A stretch of 64,000 bases of DNA from Thalassobius sp. I31.1. GTDB taxonomy: Bacteria > Pseudomonadota > Alphaproteobacteria > Rhodobacterales > Rhodobacteraceae. A program made the position numbers and the translations under genes. The stretch spans positions 248,001 to 312,000 of the forward strand of contig NZ_PWAA01000022.1 of the NCBI RefSeq assembly GCF_003031585.1. The letters are read 5' to 3'. Under the pieces are notes generated by a model that searched no databases, was not told the origin of the DNA, and saw only the letters and a list, made by a program, of their open reading frames with translations. Of this stretch, positions 8,839 through 16,409 are shown in pieces; within the stretch, counting starts at the first letter, position 1, and every line of letters starts with the position of its first letter.

Positions 8839-8940
8839 CATCGTTTCATCTGAGAAAATCAGGACCCGCATCTCGCCCAATACGGTGCCGTTCCCCACCT
8901 CGACATCCCCGGCCGCACCCACGCCCGCACCTACGGCTGA
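8839..8940 (+). pseudogene. Remnant of a histidine phosphatase 3' end
   Basis: These 102 bases align without gaps to the last 102 bases of the phosphatase gene (7324-7425). I count 84 identities, and most differences fall at third codon positions. The decoded frame reads HRFI, stop, EN..., HLAQYGAVPHLD, PGR, HARTYG, stop. The tryptophan codon TGG has become TGA at 8851-8853. No start codon or upstream coding homology is visible, so it cannot be expressed as the phosphatase. The level of divergence suggests DNA from a related strain rather than a fresh local duplication. Confidence 0.82.
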
Positions 8941-9056
8941 GACCCCGAAAACCCGAGGCACAAAGCATGCACAATCTATGCATATGATGTATGTATGCTG
9001 TGGATAAGTAGCTATGATAATTTAGAGACATTCTGGATAGTAGTTTAGGAAGCACT

Positions 9057-9929
9057 ATGAATTTAGATTGGCTTGGGCAGCTTGCATGGAACACAGTGGG
9101 GGTGACTATTGTACTGGGGCTCTTGGGGGCTATTTGCCGGAAAGTTATATTTCGGCTGATTTTGAAACCCATTGATTTGCATTTTGAACACAAGATTGAG
9201 CGCTTTAGAGTTGATCTATCTGCAAAGGAAGCTGAGCTGGCCCAAATTCGTTCTTCCGTAAACGAGTTGAGAACGGGCAGGATGTCATTGCGATACTCTA
9301 AAAAAGTTGAATATGCTGAGTTGCTTTGTCGTGAGTGTCATACTTGGGCAAAGTTGGGAATGCTGATCGACGTGTTGATGAATCTCAACTATGACAAAGT
9401 TATGCATAGCGAGACAGATCGGTCTGAACTATCTGAATACTTTCAAACTCTTTCTGAGATGCTCAAAGTGGAATCCGTTTTGTCGGAACTGAAGGCGGCC
9501 GATCTTTCTGTTGCGCAGTTATATCTCGATGAGGGCTCGCTTAAGTTTTTCGGGGTCTATAAAGCCATTTTGGTTCAGGCGGTTTCGATTATAAAAATGG
9601 GAAGTATTTCCGGTGGTCTGAAGTTAATCAAAACAGACCACCTTACAAAGAAAATCATTGAACTCGCTCCCCTAAGCGCCGACGGTTTTGAACAGCATGG
9701 TGATGGATACGCATTCTACTGGGCAGAGTACTTTCGAGAAAATACAATACGGTCCCTAAAGCTACTTATAAACGGTGATCTCCAAAATCGTGAAGAGCTG
9801 GTCGAATTTTCAGAATTGAATGTAGGTCTCGTGAGTATTCGGGAAGACGTAAGGAAAAAAATGATCGACAGTGGATTGCCTGCAGATTTGATGGTCCCAG
9901 AAGGGGCCGGGCCGAAAAAATTATTGTGA
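9057..9929 (+). CDS. Membrane-anchored alpha-helical protein of unknown function
   Basis: A 290-residue protein, ATG 9057 preceded by an AGGAAG ribosome site. One transmembrane helix lies near residues 10-30 (TVGVTIVLGLLGAIC), followed by a basic stop-transfer patch. A probable coiled coil comes next (about 42-75: FEHKIERFRVDLSAKEAELA). The rest is a mostly helical soluble region without a motif I recognise. The gene is clearly AT-richer than its surroundings and uses codons such as TTA, AAA and ATA that are rare next door, consistent with horizontal acquisition. It lies between the phosphatase remnant and the terminator shared with accA. Single-anchor helical proteins in such pockets are sometimes defence-related, but nothing here proves that. 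Confidence 0.7.
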   Translation: MNLDWLGQLAWNTVGVTIVLGLLGAICRKVIFRLILKPIDLHFEHKIERFRVDLSAKEAELAQIRSSVNELRTGRMSLRYSKKVEYAELLCRECHTWAKLGMLIDVLMNLNYDKVMHSETDRSELSEYFQTLSEMLKVESVLSELKAADLSVAQLYLDEGSLKFFGVYKAILVQAVSIIKMGSISGGLKLIKTDHLTKKIIELAPLSADGFEQHGDGYAFYWAEYFRENTIRSLKLLINGDLQNREELVEFSELNVGLVSIREDVRKKMIDSGLPADLMVPEGAGPKKLL

Positions 9930-9963
9930 CCGTATACGAAATGCTTTTTGACGGTATAAACAA

Positions 9964-9990
9964 AAACACCCGGCCAGTGGCCGGGTGTTT
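9964..9990. terminator. Bidirectional Rho-independent terminator
   Basis: A strong hairpin with 11-base arms ACACCCGGCCA and TGGCCGGGTGT, flanked by A-rich sequence on the left and T-rich sequence on the right, so it can serve both the plus-strand gene ending at 9929 and accA ending at 10014 on the minus strand. It resembles the hairpin at 8801-8823. Confidence 0.85.
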
Positions 9991-10013
9991 GTATTTCAAC
10001 ATAATCCCTCAGA

Positions 10014-10979
10014 TCAGGCCGCGAGGCCTTTGTTGCCGAGGTCCAGGTATTTCTGGCGGCGGGATTTGACGAGGGCGGCGGGTTTTTGTTTACCAAGCGC
10101 TTTCAGCTGCTCTGCAATCGCGCGACCCACAGATTCCATAGTGCCTTCGCGGTCGCGCTGTGCGCCGCCGACGGGTTCGGGGATCACAACATCTGCGACG
10201 CCCAGTTTTTCCAGGTCCTGGGCGGTCAGGCGCAGGGCTTCGGCTGCATCGCGCATTTTGCCCGCATCTTTCCAGAGGATCGAGGCACAGCCTTCCGGCG
10301 AAATCACGGAATAGACGGAATGTTCCAGCATCAGGATCTTATCGCCGGTCGCAAACGCCACAGCGCCGCCGGAGCCGCCTTCACCGATGATCACAGAGAT
10401 CAGCGGCACTTTGATTTGCAGGCATTTTTCTGTGGAACGGGCGATGGCTTCGGACTGGCCGCGCTCTTCCGCGCCTTTGCCGGGATATGCGCCCTGCGTG
10501 TCCACAAGCGCGATCACCGGAATGCCAAATTTATCCGCCATTTCCATCAGACGGATCGCCTTGCGATAGCCTTCCGGGCGGGCCATGCCAAAGTTGCGTT
10601 CAATGCGGGATTTGGTGTCATTGCCTTTTTCATGGCCAATGATCATCACGGGTTGGCCGTCAAAACGGGCAAGACCGCCGATAACCGCGTGGTCATCGGC
10701 AAAGTTCCGGTCACCGGCGAGCGGTGTGAACTCGGTAAACAGCGCATCCACGTAATCAATGCAATGCGGGCGATCCGGGTGGCGGGCCACCTGACATTTG
10801 CGCCATGCGGTCAGATCAGAATAAAGCGATTTCAGCATCTCTGACGCTTTCTGATCAAGCGCGGCTGCTTCAGATTCGACATCGACCTGATCTTCGCTGG
10901 CCCGCGCCATTGCGCGCAATTCGTTGGCTTTGGCTTCGATTTCAGCCAGAGGTTTTTCGAATTCAAGATAGTTGGCCAT
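10014..10979 (-). CDS. accA: Acetyl-CoA carboxylase carboxyltransferase subunit alpha
   Basis: A 321-residue subunit of the carboxyltransferase half of acetyl-CoA carboxylase. With AccD it moves CO2 from carboxybiotin to acetyl-CoA to give malonyl-CoA for fatty acid synthesis. The start is placed at ATG 10979 ([15 protein letters not shown]) because the family begins this way and AGGAAC lies upstream; the frame is open a further 19 codons. Recognisable blocks include [42 protein letters not shown], the IGEGGSGGA oxyanion segment and [14 protein letters not shown]. It appears monocistronic, ending at the shared terminator at 9964-9990. Confidence 0.96.
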   Translation of the reverse strand: MANYLEFEKPLAEIEAKANELRAMARASEDQVDVESEAAALDQKASEMLKSLYSDLTAWRKCQVARHPDRPHCIDYVDALFTEFTPLAGDRNFADDHAVIGGLARFDGQPVMIIGHEKGNDTKSRIERNFGMARPEGYRKAIRLMEMADKFGIPVIALVDTQGAYPGKGAEERGQSEAIARSTEKCLQIKVPLISVIIGEGGSGGAVAFATGDKILMLEHSVYSVISPEGCASILWKDAGKMRDAAEALRLTAQDLEKLGVADVVIPEPVGGAQRDREGTMESVGRAIAEQLKALGKQKPAALVKSRRQKYLDLGNKGLAA

Positions 10980-11187
10980 GGATGTTCCTGTATCAACTCT
11001 AGTGCTGTTCTGGCGCAGATGCGCGGTCTCAGACACCTATATGACGTGAGGGCAGGGAATTTGCAACGGGCTGGGCGGGATCTCGCGTTTGATGTGGTGC
11101 TATTCCGCCCGGATGGCGGGGGCGCGCATTTTCAGAGACGGGCTTATGTCGGGGGGCTAGTGTGTCTTTCAATGATGGAGGTTTGAA

Positions 11188-11700
11188 ATGCGGTATGTTC
11201 TGATGCTGGTCCTTATGTTGTTTCAGGCAGGGCAGGTTTTTGCCCTGAGCTGCGCTGAACCTGACATTGCTGACAGTTTCTTGCGGTCAGGTTACCCAGA
11301 GCGCGAAGTCAGATTTGTGCGCGGGCGGGCTGAGTTTCCGGCGCAGATCTGGCAACGTGCGCCAGCTGATCCGGAGACAGGTCAAATTCCATATCAATAT
11401 GTCATAGGGACAGTAGAGGGGTTTTCAGGCGATCGCCGGGGTTTCCGGGAGCCGGTTTCTGTTTCCGTGACGCGCAGTATCGCCTGCGCTGATTTCCTGG
11501 GTGCTTTTGGAGAGTTGTGTAAACAGAACGAACCGTATTCGGGATATATGGATCAGGAAGATCAGATATATTTCCTGTATCCTGATCCGGATGGGCAGAC
11601 ATATCATCTGAGTTCCAACCCCTGCTCGCAGGATGTTTTTCCCGCAACAAGACGCAATGAACGTCGCCTGCGCCGCTGCATGCGCGGGGGGGCAGTGTGA
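11188..11700 (+). CDS. Secreted cysteine-containing protein, first of a tandem pair
   Basis: A 170-residue protein with a clear signal peptide (residues 1-20, MRYVLMLVLMLFQAGQVFA). The mature part begins LSCAEPD. A GGAGG ribosome site precedes ATG 11188. Six cysteines in the mature region suggest disulfides in the periplasm. Shared blocks with the next gene are ALSC at the mature start, RGR, RRGF, an acidic stretch ending IYFL, and PATR.N.R..RRCM at the C-terminus. I do not recognise a named domain. A terminator-like hairpin follows at 11729-11763, so the paralogue downstream may be expressed separately. Role unknown. Confidence 0.7.
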   Translation: MRYVLMLVLMLFQAGQVFALSCAEPDIADSFLRSGYPEREVRFVRGRAEFPAQIWQRAPADPETGQIPYQYVIGTVEGFSGDRRGFREPVSVSVTRSIACADFLGAFGELCKQNEPYSGYMDQEDQIYFLYPDPDGQTYHLSSNPCSQDVFPATRRNERRLRRCMRGGAV

Positions 11701-11728
11701 GCAGGATAATCGGTAGTTTTGTGGGAAT

Positions 11729-11763
11729 GGGGGAAAGGCTTTCTCCTTCTCCCCCTTTTTTCC
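11729..11763 (+). terminator. Rho-independent terminator
   Basis: A GGGGGAAAGG arm and a CCTTCTCCCCC arm form an interrupted stem followed by six T residues. It lies between the two tandem secreted-protein genes and would end transcription of the first. Confidence 0.65.
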
Positions 11764-11813
11764 GCCGGGATGAGTGCCAAAATCTGTAGCAGAGCCACGT
11801 GAAGGATTTTGTT

Positions 11814-12347
11814 ATGCGTATCGGGTTTATGTTTGCGGCGTTGTTTGCCGGTGTTGTCACGGTGTCAGCTGCGCCTTTGTTTGCGCTGTCCTGTATGCCG
11901 ATGGATGTTGCGAGTAACTTTCGCGTGGCGGATGAGGCGGACGAATCTTATGTGATCGTGCGCGGGCGGGTGACGGTTGAAGAACAGCCCTGGGAACTCG
12001 GACGTGAGGACAGGGGCAGTCATCAGTTTGAATACAAATCCTATATCGCCCGCATTGAGGGGCAGGTCGCCGGGCGGCGCGGGTTTAATGCGGCTTTTTC
12101 GGAAGCGATTGAGTTCCGCCAGGCCTGTCGTCTCTGGCCGGATCTGAATGTCTGTGAAGATACAGGCGCACGTGCCGCAGAGCAGGATGAAGAAGATATG
12201 ATCTATTTCCTGCGCAAAACAGAACAGGGTTATGACTTCACCACCGGGGATTGTCCCGGGGGCGTCTATCCCGCGACGCGTTCCAATGTGCGCCAGGTGC
12301 GCCGCTGCATGGCGGGGCAGGATTGCCGGGCTGCCTGGGAAAACTGA
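11814..12347 (+). CDS. Secreted cysteine-containing protein, second of a tandem pair
   Basis: A 177-residue protein. The start is set at ATG 11814 because AAGGA lies at good spacing upstream; an in-frame GTG at 11799 would add five residues before the signal peptide. The signal peptide (about 1-25) ends near APLFA, and the mature part starts LSCMPMD. It is a diverged paralogue of the 11188-11700 product: both keep ALSC, RGR, RRGF, a DEEDMIYFL-like strand, paired cysteines and the C-terminal PATR.N.R..RRCM motif. The two N-terminal thirds differ more. No domain name can be assigned. Predicted periplasmic. Confidence 0.68.
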   Translation: MRIGFMFAALFAGVVTVSAAPLFALSCMPMDVASNFRVADEADESYVIVRGRVTVEEQPWELGREDRGSHQFEYKSYIARIEGQVAGRRGFNAAFSEAIEFRQACRLWPDLNVCEDTGARAAEQDEEDMIYFLRKTEQGYDFTTGDCPGGVYPATRSNVRQVRRCMAGQDCRAAWEN

Positions 12348-12427
12348 TAGCAAGCTCTGTTAGATAATGAGCAAGATTTGTCGTTTAATGCTGTGGCAGA
12401 TGTCAGGTGAAACTGAGGAGTTTTCGT

Positions 12428-13279
12428 ATGAACCAGGTTGCACAACACGGCGCTTATGAAAAACGCATCCTGCGGGTGCTGGATTATATCCATGACAACC
12501 CGGCAGGCGATCTGTCGCTGGATAAGCTGGCCGATGTTGCCGCCATGAGCCGCTTTCACTGGCACCGGGTGTTTCATGCGATGACCGGGGAAACCTGCCA
12601 CGAAGCTGTTCTGCGCCTGCGTATGTATCGCGCGGCCTGCTGGCTGATCCAGAAAGACTGGCCCGTGGCGAAAATCGCCGTTGAGGTTGGCTATCAGAAC
12701 AGCCAGAGCTTTTCGCGGGTGTTTCGCAAGACCTTCGGATCGACACCTCTTCAGTTTCGTAAAAGGGGCCTGCCGGTGGGGCGGCCCCGTCCTGAACTGA
12801 AAGGATCTGAGATCGTGCATATTGTGGAAATTGATAAGACTGAGGACATGCGCCTTGCAGGGCTGGAACATCGCGGGCCCTATATGGAAATCGGCCATGC
12901 GTTTGAGAAAATCGGTGCGATTGCCGAAAGCCGGGGGTTTTGGCCCAATGTGCGTGGGGTGCTGGGGATCTATCACGATGATCCCGGTGCTGTGGCTGAG
13001 AAAGACCTGCGCGCGCATGCGGCCTTTATTCTGACGCCGGGTGCGGATGTGCCGGACGGAATGGAAGAAATGTTTATTCAGGGCGGCGAGATCGCACGCC
13101 TGCGGTTCAAGGGGCCTTATGCGGGTCTGGAATGCGCTTATAAATACGTCTTTGGTGAATGGCTGCCTCAGTCAGGCCGCGAACCAGCGGATCAGGCCTG
13201 TTATGAGACCTACCTCAACTCACCCATGGAAGTTGCACCGGAAGATCTGCTGACAGATATCTGTGTGCCGTTAAAGTAA
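12428..13279 (+). CDS. AraC-family regulator with GyrI-like effector domain
   Basis: A 283-residue protein. The start ATG 12428 follows a GAGGAG ribosome site; the frame opens at GTG 12407. Residues about 8-110 form the double helix-turn-helix AraC DNA-binding domain (LSLDKLADVAAMSRFHWHRVF, then the second helix pair around VAKIAVEVGYQNSQSFSRVFRK). Residues about 125-283 resemble the GyrI/Rob-type small-molecule-binding domain, with a LAGLEHRGPY start and a GGEIARLRFKGPYAGL strand. This order is the SoxS/Rob-like multidrug-responsive type. The DUF1801 gene follows after 14 bases and is probably coexpressed. The ligand is unknown. Confidence 0.88.
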   Translation: MNQVAQHGAYEKRILRVLDYIHDNPAGDLSLDKLADVAAMSRFHWHRVFHAMTGETCHEAVLRLRMYRAACWLIQKDWPVAKIAVEVGYQNSQSFSRVFRKTFGSTPLQFRKRGLPVGRPRPELKGSEIVHIVEIDKTEDMRLAGLEHRGPYMEIGHAFEKIGAIAESRGFWPNVRGVLGIYHDDPGAVAEKDLRAHAAFILTPGADVPDGMEEMFIQGGEIARLRFKGPYAGLECAYKYVFGEWLPQSGREPADQACYETYLNSPMEVAPEDLLTDICVPLK

Positions 13280-13293
13280 GATGGGCAAACGCC

Positions 13294-13707
13294 ATGCATG
13301 AATTTCCGTCGCAAGATGTCGAAAATGCCTTCATGGTGTTTCCTGATCCGGTCCGTTCCGGGCTTGTGACGTTGCGCGGGGTAATTCTTGATGTGGCCGC
13401 AGGCTTGCCGCAGATCGGTCAGGTGGAAGAATGCCTGAAAGGGGGGCGGCCCACTTATCTGGTGCCAGATAACAGAGCCGCAACCATGTTGCAGCTTGGC
13501 ATGGTGGAGTCGGGTCAGTTTGCTTTGTTTGGGCCTTCCCGTGTGGTCGCTGTCTTCCGCACGGAGCATGAGGATGATTTCCGCTTTGACGGGAACCAGG
13601 CGATTGTGTTCGCCAGTGAAAATGAAATCAGGCCAGAAGCTTTGTCCGACCTGATTGATCATGCGTTAACTTATCATCTGAGAAAGCTGATCAGCTGTTG
13701 GCGATAA
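13294..13707 (+). CDS. DUF1801 domain protein
   Basis: A 137-residue protein. FPDPVRSGLVTLRGVILDVAA (about 16-36), EECLKGGRPTYL (about 46-57) and the C-terminal alternation ending IDHALTYH match the DUF1801 family of small alpha/beta proteins. The usual motif reads ETLKWGQPAY; here Trp is replaced by Gly (LKGGRPTY). Function of the family is not known. It sits 14 bases after the AraC/GyrI-like regulator, a pairing that suggests a shared small-molecule response. Its last 17 bases overlap the 3' end of mcl1 on the other strand. Confidence 0.8.
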   Translation: MHEFPSQDVENAFMVFPDPVRSGLVTLRGVILDVAAGLPQIGQVEECLKGGRPTYLVPDNRAATMLQLGMVESGQFALFGPSRVVAVFRTEHEDDFRFDGNQAIVFASENEIRPEALSDLIDHALTYHLRKLISCWR

Positions 13708-14650
13708 GTTCGGATTGGGCGACGATGACTTCGGCCTGTTTGATAGAAGCAATATCCACCAGACGGCCTTTGTAGACGGTTGCGCCTTCGCCGTTGGCTT
13801 TGGCCGTTTCCATCGCGGCCAGGATTTCGCGGGCTTCGGTCACGGCTTCCTCAGATGGGGTGAAAACCTCATTCGCCAGCGCGATTTGTTTCGGGTGGAT
13901 CGCCCATTTGCCAACCATCCCCAGGGTCGCGGAACGTTTCGCCTGGGCAATATAGCCCTCATCATCTGAGAAATCGCCAAAGGGTCCATCCACAGGCAGC
14001 ACGCCATGTGTACGGCAGGCCGCAACAATCGCCGCCTGGGCCCAGTGCCAAGGATCGGACCAGTGTTTTTCGCCGCCGCGCAGCATGTAGTAGTTTTCCT
14101 GCGTGCCGCCGATGCCGGTGGTCTGCATGCCCATGCTGGCTGCGAAATCCGCGGCGCCCAGGCTCATGGCTTCCATACGTGGGGAAGAGGCTGCGATTTC
14201 TTCCACATGGGCGATGCCGGCGGCGGATTCGATGATGACCTCAAAGCTGATGCGTTTTGTGCGGCCCTTGGCGGCCTCAATCGCGGTGACAAGCGCGTCC
14301 ACGGCGTAAACATCTGCGGCACAGCCAACCTTTGGGATCATGATCTGATCCAGGCGATCCCCGGCCTGTTCCAGCAGGTCCACAACATCGCGGTACCACC
14401 AGGGGGTATCAAGGCCGTTGATGCGCACGGTCAGGGTCTTGTTGCCCCAGTCGACCGTGTTGATCGCCTCAATCACATTGGCGCGGGCCACGTCTTTGTC
14501 AGAAGGCGCAACGCTGTCTTCCAGATCAAGGTTAATCACATCCGCCGCACTGGCCGCCATCTTTGGGAACAGCTTGGTGTTAGAGCCAGGCCCGAAAAGC
14601 TGACAACGGTTCGGACGGGCAGGGGCTGCGGGTTGCAGGCGGAAGGACAT
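13691..14650 (-). CDS. mcl1: L-malyl-CoA/beta-methylmalyl-CoA lyase
   Basis: A 319-residue CitE/HpcH-fold lyase. The start is ATG 14650 (MSFRLQPAAPARPNRCQLFG), the N-terminus I know from the Rhodobacter enzyme; ten extra codons upstream are unlikely. Diagnostic segments are INLDLEDSV (Mg-binding acidic pair), a VRINGLDTPW strand, IMIPKVG, ISFEVIIESAAGI and GKWAIHPKQ near the C-terminus. The enzyme splits L-malyl-CoA to acetyl-CoA plus glyoxylate and beta-methylmalyl-CoA to propionyl-CoA plus glyoxylate, steps of the ethylmalonyl-CoA route and related acetate assimilation. Other ethylmalonyl-CoA genes are not in the window. Confidence 0.93.
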   Translation of the reverse strand: MSFRLQPAAPARPNRCQLFGPGSNTKLFPKMAASAADVINLDLEDSVAPSDKDVARANVIEAINTVDWGNKTLTVRINGLDTPWWYRDVVDLLEQAGDRLDQIMIPKVGCAADVYAVDALVTAIEAAKGRTKRISFEVIIESAAGIAHVEEIAASSPRMEAMSLGAADFAASMGMQTTGIGGTQENYYMLRGGEKHWSDPWHWAQAAIVAACRTHGVLPVDGPFGDFSDDEGYIAQAKRSATLGMVGKWAIHPKQIALANEVFTPSEEAVTEAREILAAMETAKANGEGATVYKGRLVDIASIKQAEVIVAQSELIANS

Positions 14651-14831
14651 GGCATTTCTCCTGGTAATGATATTTCGCATTGCGCTGCGCTATCGGTAGA
14701 ATATTGCGCGCACAGCATCAAGGAGATTTTGCAGGTGCAGCATTCTGATTGAATTGCGCTACTGCGATCTTGACGGACCTGACCTCGCTGACTACTGTTT
14801 TCAAAAAGAGGAGCGCCCTGCCAGTGATCAA

Positions 14832-14876
14832 GTAATTTCATCCGACTTTGAGCCAGATCGGCTTATTTGAAATTAC
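14832..14876. repeat. Inverted repeat upstream of the DHFR-like gene
   Basis: Perfect nine-base arms GTAATTTCA (14832-14840) and TGAAATTAC (14868-14876) are separated by 27 bases and end 14 bases before the DHFR-like start codon. It could be an operator or an mRNA hairpin controlling that gene, in the 240-base spacer shared with mcl1. Confidence 0.5.
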
Positions 14877-14890
14877 AGCAGGAGCATCTG

Positions 14891-15421
14891 ATGCAACCTA
14901 TTATTTATGACGTGGCCGTTTCTTTGGACGGCTTTATCTCCGGTCCTGACGGAGATGTTTCTCAATTTGCCCATGACGGACCTGTGGCGGAAGATTACGC
15001 CACGCGCCTTGGTGGCTATTCTGTCGCGCTTATGGGGCGTAAGACTTATGAATTTGGCTATGACTTTGGGCTGATGCCCGGGCAGAACCCCTATCCCGGC
15101 ATGGAAAGTTATGTATTTTCGCAAAGCCTTCAGGTGCCGGATGCGTGCCAGATTTCAGTTATTTCCGATGATTGGGAGCGGATGATCCGCGATCTGAAGG
15201 CCAGTTCACCGGGGCCCATATATCTTTGTGGGGGCGGTGTATTCGCGGGGCACCTTCTGAAAGCGGGTCTGATTAATCAACTGATCCTCAAGCGCGCCCC
15301 CTGTGTGTATGGCTGCGGCGTTTCTCTGTTCGGGGAGCTGGCCGTGTCTGGTGCTTTCACAAGGCGTGCGCTGAAGCATTACGACAATGGATATATCCTG
15401 GAGCGCTTTGACGTTTCATAA
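14891..15421 (+). CDS. Dihydrofolate reductase-family protein (RibD C-terminal fold)
   Basis: A 176-residue protein. The start is ATG 14891, with CAGGAG ten bases upstream; an in-frame TTG at 14867 is less likely. DVAVSLDGFISGPDGDVSQF is the typical first strand and loop of the RibD C-terminal/DHFR-like family, and the ALMGRKTYEFG and IYLCGGGVFAGHLLKAGL blocks are the NADPH-binding part. These proteins reduce small pteridine- or flavin-pathway-like substrates, but the true substrate of the stand-alone form is usually unknown. It is divergent from mcl1 across a spacer with an inverted repeat at 14832-14876. Confidence 0.85.
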   Translation: MQPIIYDVAVSLDGFISGPDGDVSQFAHDGPVAEDYATRLGGYSVALMGRKTYEFGYDFGLMPGQNPYPGMESYVFSQSLQVPDACQISVISDDWERMIRDLKASSPGPIYLCGGGVFAGHLLKAGLINQLILKRAPCVYGCGVSLFGELAVSGAFTRRALKHYDNGYILERFDVS

Positions 15422-15677
15422 GCTGATGTTATCCGCCGTCTTCCCGGCTGCCGCGTCGGGAGGGCGGTTCTGGCATTTTGAAGCTATCGTCTCAAAATTA
15501 TCACGCCACATGTGAGAGGCGACGGCGCCCTGTGATTTCGCTCCCGATGTTTTGCCTGGCGTCGCAGGGATCTTTGAAGGCGTAGAATGCTTTAGTGTCA
15601 TGAGGCCAGTCTGATCTCTTTCCATCGTTTTTCCCAACCGATAGTATCGCGACACACCAAAGCGAAGAGCGCAAAAT

Positions 15678-16225
15678 ATGTTACTGAGATTTCTACTGGC
15701 GGCGTTGTCATTACATTGCACGATCTGCGTCCTTACCTTTCTTATTGCCGGGGGGAATGCGTTCCGTTTTTTGTGGGGTTCGCCTACCTGTGGTTCTTTG
15801 AAGGGCTGTGGCATGTTCCCGTCCTCATCGCCCCTGCCGTTGCCGCGTTTGTGTGTTTTGTCTTAACGCTGGTCTACACCGCAAATCGGCCCCGCGTGTT
15901 TTTGTTGTTGGCAGGCCTGATCCCTGTCGTTGTTTTCATCGGCCTTTCCGAGGTTGCCGCGTTTGGAGCCATGCGCCTTTCTTTTCTGACACTGGAACAG
16001 GGGGCTTGTATGTATGGCAGTAAGACCTTCACAGCCTCGCTGATCGATCTTGTCAAAAACATTGATTTTCTTTTTGGCGATACCATTCGTCTTCAAAATC
16101 ATGCGCATGTCGCGTTTCCTGACGGAAGACTGATGATCTGGAGCTATTCAGAATTGTCCTTTGTAGACTATCAGGCCGATTATTATACGCGACAAATAAT
16201 ATCTCAGAAGTGCTTTTCCTTCTGA
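15678..16225 (+). pseudogene. Small multi-helix membrane protein, frameshifted
   Basis: Two overlapping frames together make one sensible protein. The frame from ATG 15678 encodes a hydrophobic N-terminus (MLLRFLLAALSLHCTIC...) and runs to the T6 tract at 15767-15772; the -1 frame then continues as FFVGFAYLWFFEGLWHVPV and runs to TGA 16223-16225. Adding one base would give about 182 residues with four transmembrane helices and a soluble tail. A G6 tract at 15750-15755 is the other candidate site. There is only a weak ribosome site. I do not recognise the family. The shift may be real decay, slippage or a sequencing error. Confidence 0.6.
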
Positions 16226-16409
16226 ATATTGTTTGTTGTCACGCCTTTGGTACAGCAGCCATTCATCGGAAGTTCCTGAAAAGGTTTATCCTTTGTATCG
16301 CAGGATTGATTGATCTCCAAAACCGCCACACCCCATGTCGGAAACAGAGGCGACCCATCGCGTCGTCCCTGCGAGAACCGGATAAAACCTCACGATATCC
16401 GGGACATTC

